Positions 1 through 9,169 of a stretch of 64,000 bases of DNA are shown piece after piece; position 1 is the stretch's first letter; every line of letters starts with the position of its first letter. This DNA comes from Polynucleobacter sp. MWH-Aus1W21 (GTDB lineage Bacteria; Pseudomonadota; Gammaproteobacteria; Burkholderiales; Burkholderiaceae): positions 2,167,579-2,231,578 of the forward strand of contig NZ_CP061287.1 in the NCBI RefSeq assembly GCF_018687275.1, read 5' to 3'. Made by a program: the position numbers and the translations under genes. The notes beneath the pieces were generated by a model that worked only from the letters and a program-made list of their open reading frames with translations, ran no database searches and had not been told where the DNA came from.

Positions 1-305
1 AGATTGAAAAGTTTGCCGCTTTTCCAAAAAGAGTGAATGCAGGCTACATGCAGGTTATTAATCGCAATGAAATCAAATTGCGCGTATATGAACGTGGTGC
101 TGGTGAAACTTTAGCCTGCGGCACTGGCGCATGTGCAGCAGTTGTATCTGGCATCCGCCGGGGCCTATTGGACTCGCCAGTCAAAGTTCATACGCGTGGC
201 GGGGACCTGCAAATTGCTTGGGCTGGAATGATTGACAATGTTGCTCAGCCAGTCATCATGACTGGCCCAGCAGTCACAGTCTTTGAAGGCGAAACAACAA
301 TCTAA
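1..305 (+). CDS. dapF: Diaminopimelate epimerase, C-terminal part (cut by window edge)
   Basis: This is the C-terminal end of DapF, which interconverts LL- and meso-diaminopimelate in the lysine and peptidoglycan pathway in the cytoplasm. The reading frame is open from base 3, so the gene starts left of the window. The visible part carries the family signature RVYERGAGETLACGTGAC, which holds one of the two catalytic cysteines; the other lies outside the window. The stop is at 303-305, and pyrE converges on it from the minus strand only 12 bases away. I am confident of the family; the true start cannot be seen. Confidence 0.93.
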   Translation, partial: IEKFAAFPKRVNAGYMQVINRNEIKLRVYERGAGETLACGTGACAAVVSGIRRGLLDSPVKVHTRGGDLQIAWAGMIDNVAQPVIMTGPAVTVFEGETTI

Positions 306-317
306 AAGAAGTCGCCA

Positions 318-986
318 TTAAATTCCATATTTATCGCGGTAGGCCTTTACTGCAGGCAAATAATTGGTTAACTGAGCATTGCTTGATGCGGTTAAGAATG
401 ACATCAAGCCGGCTAAGTTAGCAATCGAAATCACCGGCAAGCCAAACTCTTGCTCCACAGCTTGCACGGCAGATTTATCGCCAATCTCAACAGCATTACC
501 CGAACGCTCCATACGATCTAAGGCAATCAATACCGCCGCTGGCTCTGCTCCTGCTTTACGAATCAAATCTACTGACTCTCTGACAGAAGTTCCGGCTGAA
601 ATAACGTCATCAATGATGACTACGCGACCTTTAACTGGTGCGCCAACTAAGACACCGCCTTCGCCATGATCCTTAGCTTCTTTGCGGTTGTGCGCATAGG
701 GAACATTGATACCATCATCCGCCAAAGCAATCGCTGTAGCAGCCGCCAAAGTAATTCCTTTGTATGCAGGTCCATACAGCATGTCAAATTGAAGATTAGA
801 TTCTTGCAAGGCCTTGGAATAGTAGCGCCCCAACGCACTTAAACGGGCACCATCATTAAATTCACCGGCATTAAAGAAATAAGGTGAGAGTCTTCCTGCT
901 TTAGTTTTAAACTCCCCGAAGGACAAAACCTTTGCCTCTAAGGCAAAACGTATAAAGTTATCTTGATTTGAATTATTTGAGCTCAT
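318..986 (-). CDS. pyrE: Orotate phosphoribosyltransferase
   Basis: PyrE joins orotate to PRPP to give orotidine monophosphate in pyrimidine synthesis. The 222-residue protein has the usual family length. The PRPP-binding loop RVVIIDDVISAGTSV is at about residues 121-135, and KAGRLSPYFFNAGEF near residues 29-43 is the typical N-terminal block. The ATG at 984-986 fits the N-terminus of known PyrE proteins. It lies only eight bases from the divergent xth start, so no separate leader with a Shine-Dalgarno site is possible on intergenic DNA; the promoter or ribosome site must reach into xth or the mRNA is leaderless. Confidence 0.95.
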   Translation of the reverse strand: MSSNNSNQDNFIRFALEAKVLSFGEFKTKAGRLSPYFFNAGEFNDGARLSALGRYYSKALQESNLQFDMLYGPAYKGITLAAATAIALADDGINVPYAHNRKEAKDHGEGGVLVGAPVKGRVVIIDDVISAGTSVRESVDLIRKAGAEPAAVLIALDRMERSGNAVEIGDKSAVQAVEQEFGLPVISIANLAGLMSFLTASSNAQLTNYLPAVKAYRDKYGI

Positions 987-994
987 AGGCCTAC

Positions 995-1777
995 ATGTTA
1001 CGCATCATTTCCGCGAACCTCAACGGTATCCGTTCTGCAGTCAAAAAAGGCTTTCTGCCATGGGCTGTGAAGCAAAAAGCCGACTTCATTTGCATGCAAG
1101 AGCTCAAGGCCCAGCGCGATGATTTGGAGGATGCCATTCTCAATCCTGATGGAATGCATGCGTACTTCCACCATGCCGAGAAAAAAGGCTACAGCGGCTG
1201 CGGTATTTATACCCCTCATACACCAGATGAAGTCCTATATGGCTATGGCAATGAAGAGTTCGATGCAGAGGGTCGCTATGTAGAGGCCCGCTTTAAAGAC
1301 TTATCAGTCATCTCTGTGTACATGCCCTCAGGCTCTAGCTCTGAGGAGCGACAAGAGGCCAAATACCGCTATCTCGATAGTTTCCTGCCGCATCTCGTTT
1401 CATTAAAGAAATCAGGTCGTGAAATCGTTCTCTGCGGCGACGTCAATATTGCCCATCAAGAAATCGACCTGAAGAACTGGAAAGGTAATCTCAAAAATTC
1501 TGGATTCCTGCCGGAAGAGCGTGCATGGCTAACCAATCTGTTCAATAAAGTGGGTTACGTGGATGTCTATCGTCAGCTTGAACCTGAAGCAACTGAGACT
1601 TGCTACACCTGGTGGAGCAATCGTGGTCAAGCCTACGCAAAGAATGTTGGGTGGCGCATTGACTATCACATCACCACTCCTGGCATTGCGCAAACGGCAA
1701 AGAAAACCGCCGTATACAAAGATGAAAAGTTTTCAGATCACGCACCACTCACAGTGGATTACGACTGGAAACTTTAA
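995..1777 (+). CDS. xth: Exodeoxyribonuclease III (AP endonuclease)
   Basis: A 260-residue Mg-dependent exonuclease/AP endonuclease of the Xth/APE1 fold, acting in base excision repair. Visible catalytic blocks are SANLNGIRS at the N-terminus, the metal-ligand Glu36 in MQELK, Asp149 and Asn151 in CGDVNIAH, and the C-terminal SDH motif with His249. It is divergent from pyrE with eight bases between the start codons. A hairpin with a T tract at 1796-1821 follows the stop. XthA and the ExoA-type paralogue are hard to separate by eye; the length favours the single-domain Xth form. Confidence 0.94.
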   Translation: MLRIISANLNGIRSAVKKGFLPWAVKQKADFICMQELKAQRDDLEDAILNPDGMHAYFHHAEKKGYSGCGIYTPHTPDEVLYGYGNEEFDAEGRYVEARFKDLSVISVYMPSGSSSEERQEAKYRYLDSFLPHLVSLKKSGREIVLCGDVNIAHQEIDLKNWKGNLKNSGFLPEERAWLTNLFNKVGYVDVYRQLEPEATETCYTWWSNRGQAYAKNVGWRIDYHITTPGIAQTAKKTAVYKDEKFSDHAPLTVDYDWKL

Positions 1778-1795
1778 GCGTCAATAAAGGTCGCC

Positions 1796-1821
1796 AGGGG
1801 AATTACTCCCCTTCTTTTTTG
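1796..1821 (+). terminator. Intrinsic terminator after xth
   Basis: A six-base-pair stem AGGGGA/TCCCCT with a five-base loop is followed by TTCTTTTTT. It ends the xth transcript and lies over the last codons of the convergent AmpG-like gene, so its sequence is also coding on the other strand. Confidence 0.7.
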
Positions 1822-3122
1822 ATCTGAACAATCTTGAAATGAATGGTTGCCCAAATTAAGAGTAGGACTGGAGCGCCAATAATAGCGGTGCCGTAGAAGA
1901 ATGCTTGATAGCCAAAGTTATCAACAAATACACCTGAGAAGCCCGCCAACCATTTGGGTAAAAGCAACATCATCGAGCTAAACAATGCGTACTGGGTTGC
2001 TGAGTAACGAATATTGGTGAGCGATGACAAGAAGGCAATAAAGGCTGCGCTGGCAATGCCTGAGCTTAAGTTATCTGCAGAAATTACCCAAATCAGGCCA
2101 TGCAAATCATGGCCCTGTGTAGCCAACCATGCAAACAATAAATTACTTACTGCAGATAAAACCGCACCCACAAATAAAATTCTCAAGACACCAAAGCGCA
2201 GTGTAAGCACACCACCAACAAAGGCGCCGACTAAAGTCATCACTACACCAAACACTTTGCTTACTGTAGCAACCTCATCTTTGGTGTAACCCATGTCTAC
2301 ATAAAATGGATTCGCCATAATGCCCATCACCACATCGCTAATACGGTAGACGGCAATCAAAGACAAAATCAGAACTGCATGCCAGCGATAGCGCGTAATA
2401 AATTCTGCAAAAGGCTCAACCAAGGTTTGATACAGCCATGCTTTGGCAGTTCGTACCTTTGCCAGCTCATACTTCACAGGCTCTTTACTTATGAGGGTTG
2501 TAATCACACCGACACCTATAGAGGCTGCCATACAGAGATATGCAAATTGCCATGCACTCGCATCATAGCCACTGCCGGTTTCGGCACGAGCAGCCAGCCA
2601 GAGAACTCCAGCGCCAGCCCAAATCAAGGCAAGCCTATAACCGGTTTGATAAGTTGCCGCTAAGGCTGCCTGATGGTCGCTATTGGCTGACTCAATACGA
2701 AAAGCATCTAATGCGATATCTTGGGTAGCAGAGCCAAAAGCAACCAAGAGCGCGCACCAAACAATGGAGTTCAGTGCGAGCTTGGGGTCCAAAGTTGACA
2801 TGCCGACAAGACCCAAGATGATGAGTGCCTGCGCAAAGAGAAGCCAACTGCGACGGCGCCCAAACAATGTTGTTAGTAGCGGAATCTGCAGGCGATCTAC
2901 CAGCGGCGCCCAAACCCACTTAAAGGCATAAATCAAGCCAACCCAGGTTAAGTAGCCAATAGTACTGCGATCAATACCAGCTTCACGCAACCAAAAACTG
3001 AGCGTTCCCAGAATAAGCAACAAAGGAAGGCCTGCAGAAAAACCCAAGAACAACATGCGCAAACAAGGCCACTCGAGATAAACCCGAAAGTCTTTTATCC
3101 AAGATTGGACCGCGGTTAACAC
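1803..3122 (-). CDS. AmpG-like muropeptide/MFS permease
   Basis: A 439-residue inner-membrane transporter of the major facilitator superfamily. The N-terminal pattern GFSAGLPLLLILGTLSFWL, then GYLTWVGLIYAFKWVWAPLVD and the GRRRSW loop, is typical of AmpG, which imports anhydromuropeptides for cell-wall recycling. About twelve hydrophobic segments can be seen. The start is a GTG at 3120-3122; no ATG lies nearby in the conserved region. metW ends 14 bases upstream on the same strand, so it is probably the last gene of the slmA-metX-metW run. The link to methionine genes looks positional only. Substrate is inferred from the family. Confidence 0.82.
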   Translation of the reverse strand: MLTAVQSWIKDFRVYLEWPCLRMLFLGFSAGLPLLLILGTLSFWLREAGIDRSTIGYLTWVGLIYAFKWVWAPLVDRLQIPLLTTLFGRRRSWLLFAQALIILGLVGMSTLDPKLALNSIVWCALLVAFGSATQDIALDAFRIESANSDHQAALAATYQTGYRLALIWAGAGVLWLAARAETGSGYDASAWQFAYLCMAASIGVGVITTLISKEPVKYELAKVRTAKAWLYQTLVEPFAEFITRYRWHAVLILSLIAVYRISDVVMGIMANPFYVDMGYTKDEVATVSKVFGVVMTLVGAFVGGVLTLRFGVLRILFVGAVLSAVSNLLFAWLATQGHDLHGLIWVISADNLSSGIASAAFIAFLSSLTNIRYSATQYALFSSMMLLLPKWLAGFSGVFVDNFGYQAFFYGTAIIGAPVLLLIWATIHFKIVQIKKEGE

Positions 3123-3136
3123 CTTTGTTTTTTATC

Positions 3137-3730
3137 CTAGGCGCGACGAATTCGGAATAATGCAAGACTGCCAAATAGATTTGGCATCAAAGTCACTTGG
3201 CGACCTTCGTGCAAGATGCATTGATCTAACACTTTAAGACCAAGACTAGAAGCTAACTTCTCAAAATCAGCAACAGTCAATACACGCACATTTGGTGTGT
3301 TGTACCACTGGTAAGGCAAGCTCTTAGACACCGGCATACGGCCTAAGCCTACGGCCAAACGATGGGACCAGTGACCAAAATTTGGAAAAGAAATGACTGA
3401 CTCTTTTCCTACACGAACTACTTCGCGCAATATTTTCTCGGTTTGATGAATGGTCTGCAAAGTTTGAGACAACACAACCGTATCAAAGCTATTGTCTTCA
3501 AATAGCGCTAAGCCGCCCTCTAAGTCCTGCTGAATAACGTTTAAACCTTTTTGCACGCAAGAGAGTACGCGTGAATCATCTATCTCGACGCCATAAGTAT
3601 GAACTGGCTTTTGTTTTTGCAAAAACTCTAAGAAGCTACCGTCGCCACACCCAAGATCCAATACTTGGGTATTGGATGCAATCCAGTTGGCTATTGCAGC
3701 AAAGTCAGCGCGCTGATTGAAATTATTCAT
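3137..3730 (-). CDS. metW: Methionine biosynthesis protein MetW
   Basis: A 197-residue class I SAM-dependent methyltransferase-fold protein. The motif VLDLGCGDGSFLEFL near residues 19-33 is the SAM-binding glycine-rich loop. MetW is found next to metX in many proteobacteria and is needed for full homoserine acyltransferase function; its exact chemistry is not settled. The start codon overlaps the metX stop as ATGA, which points to translational coupling. Confidence is high because both sequence and context agree. Confidence 0.93.
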   Translation of the reverse strand: MNNFNQRADFAAIANWIASNTQVLDLGCGDGSFLEFLQKQKPVHTYGVEIDDSRVLSCVQKGLNVIQQDLEGGLALFEDNSFDTVVLSQTLQTIHQTEKILREVVRVGKESVISFPNFGHWSHRLAVGLGRMPVSKSLPYQWYNTPNVRVLTVADFEKLASSLGLKVLDQCILHEGRQVTLMPNLFGSLALFRIRRA

Positions 3731-4866
3731 GCCTGAGCCTCGCGCATTTTCTTGAAGTATGCGCGTACCAAATTATGATAACGAGCGTCATCCAGCAAGA
3801 AAGCATCATGCCCATGAGGTGCATCAATCTCTGCATAAGTCACTTCGCTTTTATTACTCAGCAAAGACTCCACAATCTCGCGGCTACGATTGGGCGGGAA
3901 GCGCCAATCAGTAGAGAAACTAACCACCAAAAACTTAGCCCGCACTTCTGCCAAGGCACGATTAAGGCTGCCATCGTAACGGCGTGCAGGATCAAAATAA
4001 TCGAGTGCACGGGTAATCAACAAGTAAGTGTTGGCATCAAAGTAAGTTGAAAACTTATCACCCTGATGACGTAAGTAGCTCTCAACTTCAAATTCGACAT
4101 CAAAGCTAAAGCGATAGTCATTGGATTCACCATTAGGACGCTGCAATTCGCGTCCAAATTTTTCCGCCATATCGTCATCAGATAAATAGGTGATGTGGCC
4201 AACCATGCGAGCTAAACGCAACCCACGCTTAGGCACCACGCCATGCTCGTAATAGTTGCCCCCATGAAAATCAGGATCCGACAAAATAGCATTACGTGCC
4301 ACTTCGTTAAATGCAATATTTTGTGCGCTGAGCTTTGGGGTGGATGCGACTACAACGCAATGCTCTATTCGCCTAGGGAACTGAATGGCCCAAGCCATTG
4401 CCTGCATACCGCCCAAACTACCGCCCATCACAGCTGCAAATTTACGAATACCCAGCTTATCTGCCAAGCGCGCCTGAGTGTTCACCCAGTCTTCAACAGT
4501 AACCACTGGAAAATCAGCACCATAAGGCTTGCCAGTTGCAGGATTAATGCTCATAGGCCCAGTAGAACCAAAGCATGAACCTAAATTATTTACACCGATT
4601 ACGAAGAAGTGATTGGTATCAACAGGCTTGCCTGGACCAATCATGTTATCCCACCAACCAATATCGGCAGGATCTTCTGGACTTGGACCGGCTACATGAT
4701 GTGACGCATTGAGTGCATGACAAACTAGAACAGCATTACTTTTGTCTGCGTTGAGCTTGCCGTAGGTTTCAATGACTAAATCGTAGCCCGATAACACTGC
4801 GCCACTCTGCAAAGGCAGGGGCTCGGCAAAGTGAATAGTATTTCTAGAGAGGTGTAGCTCGCTCAT
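3727..4866 (-). CDS. metX: Homoserine O-acyltransferase
   Basis: A 379-residue alpha/beta-hydrolase-fold enzyme that activates homoserine for methionine synthesis. The nucleophile elbow GGSLGGMQ has Ser150, with Asp320 in STDWRFPP and His353 in DAPHGHD completing the triad. The length is typical for MetX. Whether it uses acetyl-CoA or succinyl-CoA cannot be told safely from sequence, since the family contains both. It overlaps slmA (ATGA, 4 bases) upstream and metW (ATGA) downstream, forming a coupled run. Confidence 0.94.
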   Translation of the reverse strand: MSELHLSRNTIHFAEPLPLQSGAVLSGYDLVIETYGKLNADKSNAVLVCHALNASHHVAGPSPEDPADIGWWDNMIGPGKPVDTNHFFVIGVNNLGSCFGSTGPMSINPATGKPYGADFPVVTVEDWVNTQARLADKLGIRKFAAVMGGSLGGMQAMAWAIQFPRRIEHCVVVASTPKLSAQNIAFNEVARNAILSDPDFHGGNYYEHGVVPKRGLRLARMVGHITYLSDDDMAEKFGRELQRPNGESNDYRFSFDVEFEVESYLRHQGDKFSTYFDANTYLLITRALDYFDPARRYDGSLNRALAEVRAKFLVVSFSTDWRFPPNRSREIVESLLSNKSEVTYAEIDAPHGHDAFLLDDARYHNLVRAYFKKMREAQA

Positions 4867-5513
4867 TCTGACAGGAGAAGGCGCAAACTAACATCAGAGG
4901 CTTCAGTCGGCAGCTTCTTAAATCCGCTACGGGCAAAGCGATACCAACGGCCTAAAACAAAACTCATCAACATGGCAGCACGGATGCTGACTTCTTCTTG
5001 GCCTAGCTGCGCCCAGTTACCGCCTTGGGTTTGAGCAATACGCAAGGCTTGCTTAAGAGATGCTTCGACACGATCCAGCACCTGAGTGATGCGCTCTTGC
5101 AATCGATCATCTTCTTGTAACAAAGCATCGCCCAATAAAACGCGAGTCATGCCGGGATTCTTTTCAGCGAAGAATAAAAGCATTTGCAAAATGCCACGCG
5201 CTTGAGCGAGACCAGATTCTTCTTTTTGATTGATTTGATTGATCAAACCAAAAACTGTTTGCTCAATAAATGAAATCAATCCCTCGAACATCTGCGCCTT
5301 GCTGGCGAAATGACGATATAGCGCTGCTTCAGACACTTGAATTTTGGCCGCTAAGGCTGCAGTAGTAACCCGTTCACCTTTTGGGTTTTGCAACATTTCC
5401 GCAAGAACCTGCAAGATCTGCAGACGACGCTCGCCCGGCTTGGGGCGCTTGCGCGTCTTACCCGCATCAGCGCTGCTGTCGTTAATATCTGCCGGCTCTA
5501 GAGGTTCACGCAT
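4863..5513 (-). CDS. slmA: Nucleoid occlusion factor SlmA (TetR family)
   Basis: A 216-residue TetR-type DNA-binding protein. After a charged, probably disordered N-terminus (about 25 residues), GERRLQILQVLAEML and VSEAALYRHFASKAQMFEGL match the SlmA helix-turn-helix region closely. SlmA binds specific chromosome sites and blocks FtsZ assembly over the nucleoid. It lies ten bases downstream of argB and its stop overlaps the metX start. A local transcription regulator is the alternative, but the match in the HTH and in RNPGMTRVL-like positions favours SlmA. Confidence 0.88.
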   Translation of the reverse strand: MREPLEPADINDSSADAGKTRKRPKPGERRLQILQVLAEMLQNPKGERVTTAALAAKIQVSEAALYRHFASKAQMFEGLISFIEQTVFGLINQINQKEESGLAQARGILQMLLFFAEKNPGMTRVLLGDALLQEDDRLQERITQVLDRVEASLKQALRIAQTQGGNWAQLGQEEVSIRAAMLMSFVLGRWYRFARSGFKKLPTEASDVSLRLLLSE

Positions 5514-5523
5514 GCTTATCTAC

Positions 5524-6426
5524 TTATCTGGAGCGAATCATCGTACCGAACGCTTGCTCGGTCAGAATTTCTAACAATAAAGAATGCTCAATGCGGCCAT
5601 CAATAATGTGTACTGAGTTAACGCCACTCTTTGCCGCATCTAATGCAGAAGAAATTTTTGGCAACATGCCCCCAGAAATAGTGCCATCAGCGAATAAACC
5701 ATCAATCTCACGCGCAGTCAGATCAGTCAAGAGAGTGCCGTTTTTATCCATCACGCCAGGGATATTAGTCATCATGACTAATTTCTCTGCATGCAAAATT
5801 TCAGCCATCTTGCCTGCCACTAAATCGGCATTGATGTTGTAGGCCTGTCCTTCTTCACTAAATCCAATTGGAGAGATCACCGGAATAAATGCATCGTCTT
5901 GCAAGGCTTTGACAACTGCGGGGTTAATGGCTTCAATTTCACCAACAAATCCCAAATCAATTGTGCCGCCAGCAATCTTTTCATCAGCAACCAGCATTTT
6001 CTTGGCGCGAATCAGCCCCCCGTCCTTGCCGGTCAAGCCCACTGCCTGGCCACCAAAGTGGTTAATCAACATCACGATGTCTTGCTGCACTTCACCACCC
6101 AAAACCCACTCCACCACTTCCATGGTTTCTTCGTCGGTTACCCGCATACCTTGAATAAACGTGCCGGTCTTGCCAATCTTCTTAAGGGCTTCATCAATTT
6201 GCGGTCCGCCACCATGCACCACTACTGGATTCATGCCAACAAGTTTTAGCAAAATAACATCACGCGCAAAACTTTCTTTGAGGCGCTCTTCAACCATGGC
6301 ATTTCCGCCGTACTTAATCACGATCGTTTTACCGTGATATGAACGGATGTAAGGCAAAGCCTCAGCCAGAATCTCCGCCTTCAATAGAGGAGAGATATCG
6401 CTAATAGTTGGTAAATGCTTAGTCAT
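5524..6426 (-). CDS. argB: N-acetylglutamate kinase
   Basis: A 300-residue amino-acid kinase that phosphorylates N-acetylglutamate in arginine synthesis. Key blocks are TIVIKYGGNAM near residues 35-45, VVVHGGGPQID in the substrate loop, and NINADLVAGKMAEIL near the C-terminal half. The ATG at 6424-6426 gives a normal N-terminus. It follows dksA by 13 bases and precedes slmA by ten, so these genes probably share a transcript. An arginine-sensitive form cannot be judged reliably by eye. Confidence 0.96.
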   Translation of the reverse strand: MTKHLPTISDISPLLKAEILAEALPYIRSYHGKTIVIKYGGNAMVEERLKESFARDVILLKLVGMNPVVVHGGGPQIDEALKKIGKTGTFIQGMRVTDEETMEVVEWVLGGEVQQDIVMLINHFGGQAVGLTGKDGGLIRAKKMLVADEKIAGGTIDLGFVGEIEAINPAVVKALQDDAFIPVISPIGFSEEGQAYNINADLVAGKMAEILHAEKLVMMTNIPGVMDKNGTLLTDLTAREIDGLFADGTISGGMLPKISSALDAAKSGVNSVHIIDGRIEHSLLLEILTEQAFGTMIRSR

Positions 6427-6439
6427 TGCTACTTAAAAT

Positions 6440-6928
6440 TTATTCGCCAAATAATTTTTGACGGAGTTCGCGACGCTCTTGAGCCTCAAGAGATAAATTG
6501 GCTGTAGGCCTTGCAATTAAACGGTTCAAGCCAATTGGCTCACCAGTTTCTTCGCACCAACCGTAGTCACCAGATTCAATACGCGCCAATGCTTGCTCTA
6601 CTTTTTTGAGCAACTTACGCTCACGATCGCGTGTACGTAATTCCAAAGCATGCTCTTCTTCAATCGTGGCGCGATCAGCTGGATCTGGAACCAAAATATT
6701 TTCACGCAGATGTTCTGTTGTCTCGGATGCATTTTTCAAAATGTCATCCTTAAGAGTCAGTAATTTTTGACGGAAAAAATCCAACTGGGCAGCACTCATG
6801 TAGTCTTTTTCGGACATCTTGAGCAATTCAGCTTCCGTTAAGGGCGCACCTTTTGGAGCTTTTGTGCTCGCAGCTTTACTGCTAGCTTTTGCAGCAGTTG
6901 CTGTTTTTGTTGCTGTTTTTACCGTCAT
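6440..6928 (-). CDS. dksA: RNA polymerase-binding transcription factor DksA
   Basis: A 162-residue DksA that works with ppGpp at RNA polymerase in the stringent response. The coiled-coil tip PDPADRATIEEE carries Asp82 and Asp85, matching the two essential acidic residues of the E. coli protein. The C-terminal globular domain has only Cys125; the other three zinc-ligand positions are Thr128, Ser146 and Ala149, so a canonical four-cysteine zinc site is absent. The first 28 residues are rich in Lys, Ala and Thr and look disordered. AGGAAG lies upstream of the ATG. Confidence 0.94.
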   Translation of the reverse strand: MTVKTATKTATAAKASSKAASTKAPKGAPLTEAELLKMSEKDYMSAAQLDFFRQKLLTLKDDILKNASETTEHLRENILVPDPADRATIEEEHALELRTRDRERKLLKKVEQALARIESGDYGWCEETGEPIGLNRLIARPTANLSLEAQERRELRQKLFGE

Positions 6929-7048
6929 CTCATTCTTCCTTGGTTTGAAGCATTATTGCCCCATTCTGCCAAACTTTTATAGCCCTCGAATCAATATTTT
7001 TGAATATCCATAATATTGACCGTGGCGGCGGATTGTACCCGAATCTTC

Positions 7049-8098
7049 CTAGGCCAAACATCCTTCAAGCCCAGCCAGTAGGGTGTCTTTAGGCAGGTCG
7101 ATGCCAATAAACACCATACGGGTTTGCTTGGGTTCCGCACCCCAAGGACCTGCTAAATCGCTGCCCATCATCTGATGAACCCCCTGGAACACCACTTTTC
7201 GGGCACTTCCCTTCACATAGAGGACGCCTTTATAGCGCAGCATCTTCTCGCCAAAGACCTCCAAAATGCCGCCAAGGAAGTCTTCCAGCTTTTTATGATC
7301 AAAGGGTTTATCACTACGAAAAACAAAGGATTGAATGCGGTCCGTATGGCCTGCATGACCATGGTGATGGTCGTGACTATGATCATGACCACAGGTGCTG
7401 TGATCGTGGTCGTGACCGCAATGCTCATGAACGTGGTCATCCTGCTCTAGAAAGTGTGGATCAATATCCAGCTTGGCATTCAGATTGAAGCCCTTAAGAT
7501 CCAGAACAGCATTGAGTGGCACTATGCCCTTAGATATGCCCGCAATAGGCGCTCTCGGGTTCATATGCATCAGGCGGTTACGTAAAGCATCTACTTCGCC
7601 AGGGGTAACTAAATCTGTCTTAGTAATAAAGATTTGATCTGCAAAGCCCACTTGGCGCTGAGCTTCTTCATGCTCATTGAGCTGCTGCTGACCGTGCTTT
7701 GCATCCACCAGAGTAACTACAGCGTCTAAAACATAGTGATCGGCAACGTCATCGTCCATAAAGAAAGTCTGGGCTACGGGCCCAGGATTAGCAACGCCCG
7801 TGGTTTCAATCACAACACGATCAAAACTAATTTTTTTATCCTTGCGTTGCTCCCAGAGCTCATTTAGTGCTTCAACGAGATCACCACGAATGGTGCAGCA
7901 AATACAGCCATTGCTCATCTGCACAATATTCTCTTGGTTGTCTTGAACCAAGATGTCGTTATCAATATTTTCTTCGCCGAACTCATTCTCGATCACGGCA
8001 ATTTTCTTGCCATGCTCTTCAGTCAGAATATGTTTGAGCAAAGTAGTTTTGCCGCTTCCTAAGAAGCCGGTCAAAATGGTTACCGGAATTAATGCCAT
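7049..8098 (-). CDS. COG0523-family metal GTPase (CobW/ZNG1-like)
   Basis: A G3E-type GTPase of about 349 residues. From the N-terminus it shows the P-loop GFLGSGKTTLL, a Glu-rich switch, and the metal-binding GCICC motif. A central stretch very rich in His (about residues 225-255, encoded at 7340-7430) precedes the CobW C-terminal domain. Such proteins deliver zinc or other metals to target enzymes. I chose the ATG at 8096-8098 because the conserved N-terminus begins MALIPVTILTG; a TTG five codons upstream is also open. No Zur-like site was recognised upstream. Confidence 0.9.
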   Translation of the reverse strand: MALIPVTILTGFLGSGKTTLLKHILTEEHGKKIAVIENEFGEENIDNDILVQDNQENIVQMSNGCICCTIRGDLVEALNELWEQRKDKKISFDRVVIETTGVANPGPVAQTFFMDDDVADHYVLDAVVTLVDAKHGQQQLNEHEEAQRQVGFADQIFITKTDLVTPGEVDALRNRLMHMNPRAPIAGISKGIVPLNAVLDLKGFNLNAKLDIDPHFLEQDDHVHEHCGHDHDHSTCGHDHSHDHHHGHAGHTDRIQSFVFRSDKPFDHKKLEDFLGGILEVFGEKMLRYKGVLYVKGSARKVVFQGVHQMMGSDLAGPWGAEPKQTRMVFIGIDLPKDTLLAGLEGCLA

Positions 8099-8167
8099 GG
8101 ATGATCCAATCAAAATCTAAAAACTATCGTTTCCCAAGGCGGGAAACCTTCTATCTTACCGAGTTCC

Positions 8168-9169
8168 TCAGCCTTTGCCAGCCTTTGCGCGTGGATGCGC
8201 TTTATCGTATGCCTGAGCAAGGTGTTGAAAATCCAGCGAGGTATAAATCTGGGTACTAGCAATGCTGGCATGCCCCAACATCTCCTGAACGGCCCGCAAA
8301 TCTTGAGAAGACTGCAGCACATGGCTTGCAAAGCTATGTCGCATCATATGGGGATGCACATGCGTTGGTAAGCCGGCGCGCATAGCCAAGGTGCGTAAGC
8401 GCGCCTGCACAGTGCGAGGTGAAAGACGCTTGCCAGTCGCCGACAGAAACAATCCAATAGATTCTTCGGCGTAGTTGCCGGCATTGCGCAACTCACGCCA
8501 TGCAGCAAGAGATTTCATGGCCGGCTCGCCAACAGGGACTGAGCGTCGTTTACCGCCCTTGCCTAAAACAGTCACTTCGGCAGCATCCCAATCCAACCAA
8601 CCCGCAGACTCATGCTGACGATCCTTACTTTGCATCACATCAATTCCCAGCAGCTCCGAGAGACGCAAGCCAGATGAATAGAGCAAATCAATAATCGCTG
8701 CGTCACGAATCGATTCCAAATCTTTTTTCTCTTCAGCCTCTTTGACAGCTTGATTAACCAGGGCAAGAGCCTGCTCAACAGATAGCGCCTTGGGCAGCGA
8801 CTTCAGGCGCTTTGGCGCCTTCACATCATCAACAGGGTTAGCAGCCAAAGTGCTAGTTACTTTTCCAGCACGCACATCACGCCTGGCATCTTTTTCGCTG
8901 AGCCAGTCGTACCAACCGCGCCATGCAGAAAGCGCCCTCGCAATACTTCTTGAAGATTTTCCTTTGGAATGCAAGCGCCCAGCCCAACGACGCACATGGC
9001 CGTTGCTAACCTTTAATAATTCGATAGCATCTTCTTGAGCGAAATTTTGTAGATCGCTTAAATCCATGCCATACGCTTTGAGCGTATGTGGCGAGAGTTG
9101 GCGCAACACATGCAACTCATGCAAATACTCTTGCATGAGGGGATGAAGATCAGTCGCCTTTAATTTCAT
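8168..9169 (-). CDS. xerC: Tyrosine recombinase XerC
   Basis: A 333-residue tyrosine recombinase that resolves chromosome dimers at dif together with XerD. The SAM-like N-terminal domain is followed by the catalytic domain with Arg169 (SSGLRLSE), Lys204, His274 and Arg277 (HPHMMRHSFASH), His300 (GHASIASTQIY) and nucleophile Tyr309. It is longer than E. coli XerC because of charged insertions near residues 145-190. Its start overlaps the DUF484 gene by 20 bases, the classic xerC neighbourhood, so it is the housekeeping recombinase and not a phage integrase. Confidence 0.94.
   Translation of the reverse strand: MKLKATDLHPLMQEYLHELHVLRQLSPHTLKAYGMDLSDLQNFAQEDAIELLKVSNGHVRRWAGRLHSKGKSSRSIARALSAWRGWYDWLSEKDARRDVRAGKVTSTLAANPVDDVKAPKRLKSLPKALSVEQALALVNQAVKEAEEKKDLESIRDAAIIDLLYSSGLRLSELLGIDVMQSKDRQHESAGWLDWDAAEVTVLGKGGKRRSVPVGEPAMKSLAAWRELRNAGNYAEESIGLFLSATGKRLSPRTVQARLRTLAMRAGLPTHVHPHMMRHSFASHVLQSSQDLRAVQEMLGHASIASTQIYTSLDFQHLAQAYDKAHPRAKAGKG

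Noticed and set aside
8168..9169. XerC as the integrase of the tRNA-Phe array
   Set aside because: Its position after DUF484 and its family features mark it as the chromosomal dimer-resolution enzyme, 23 kb away; nothing links it to the array.
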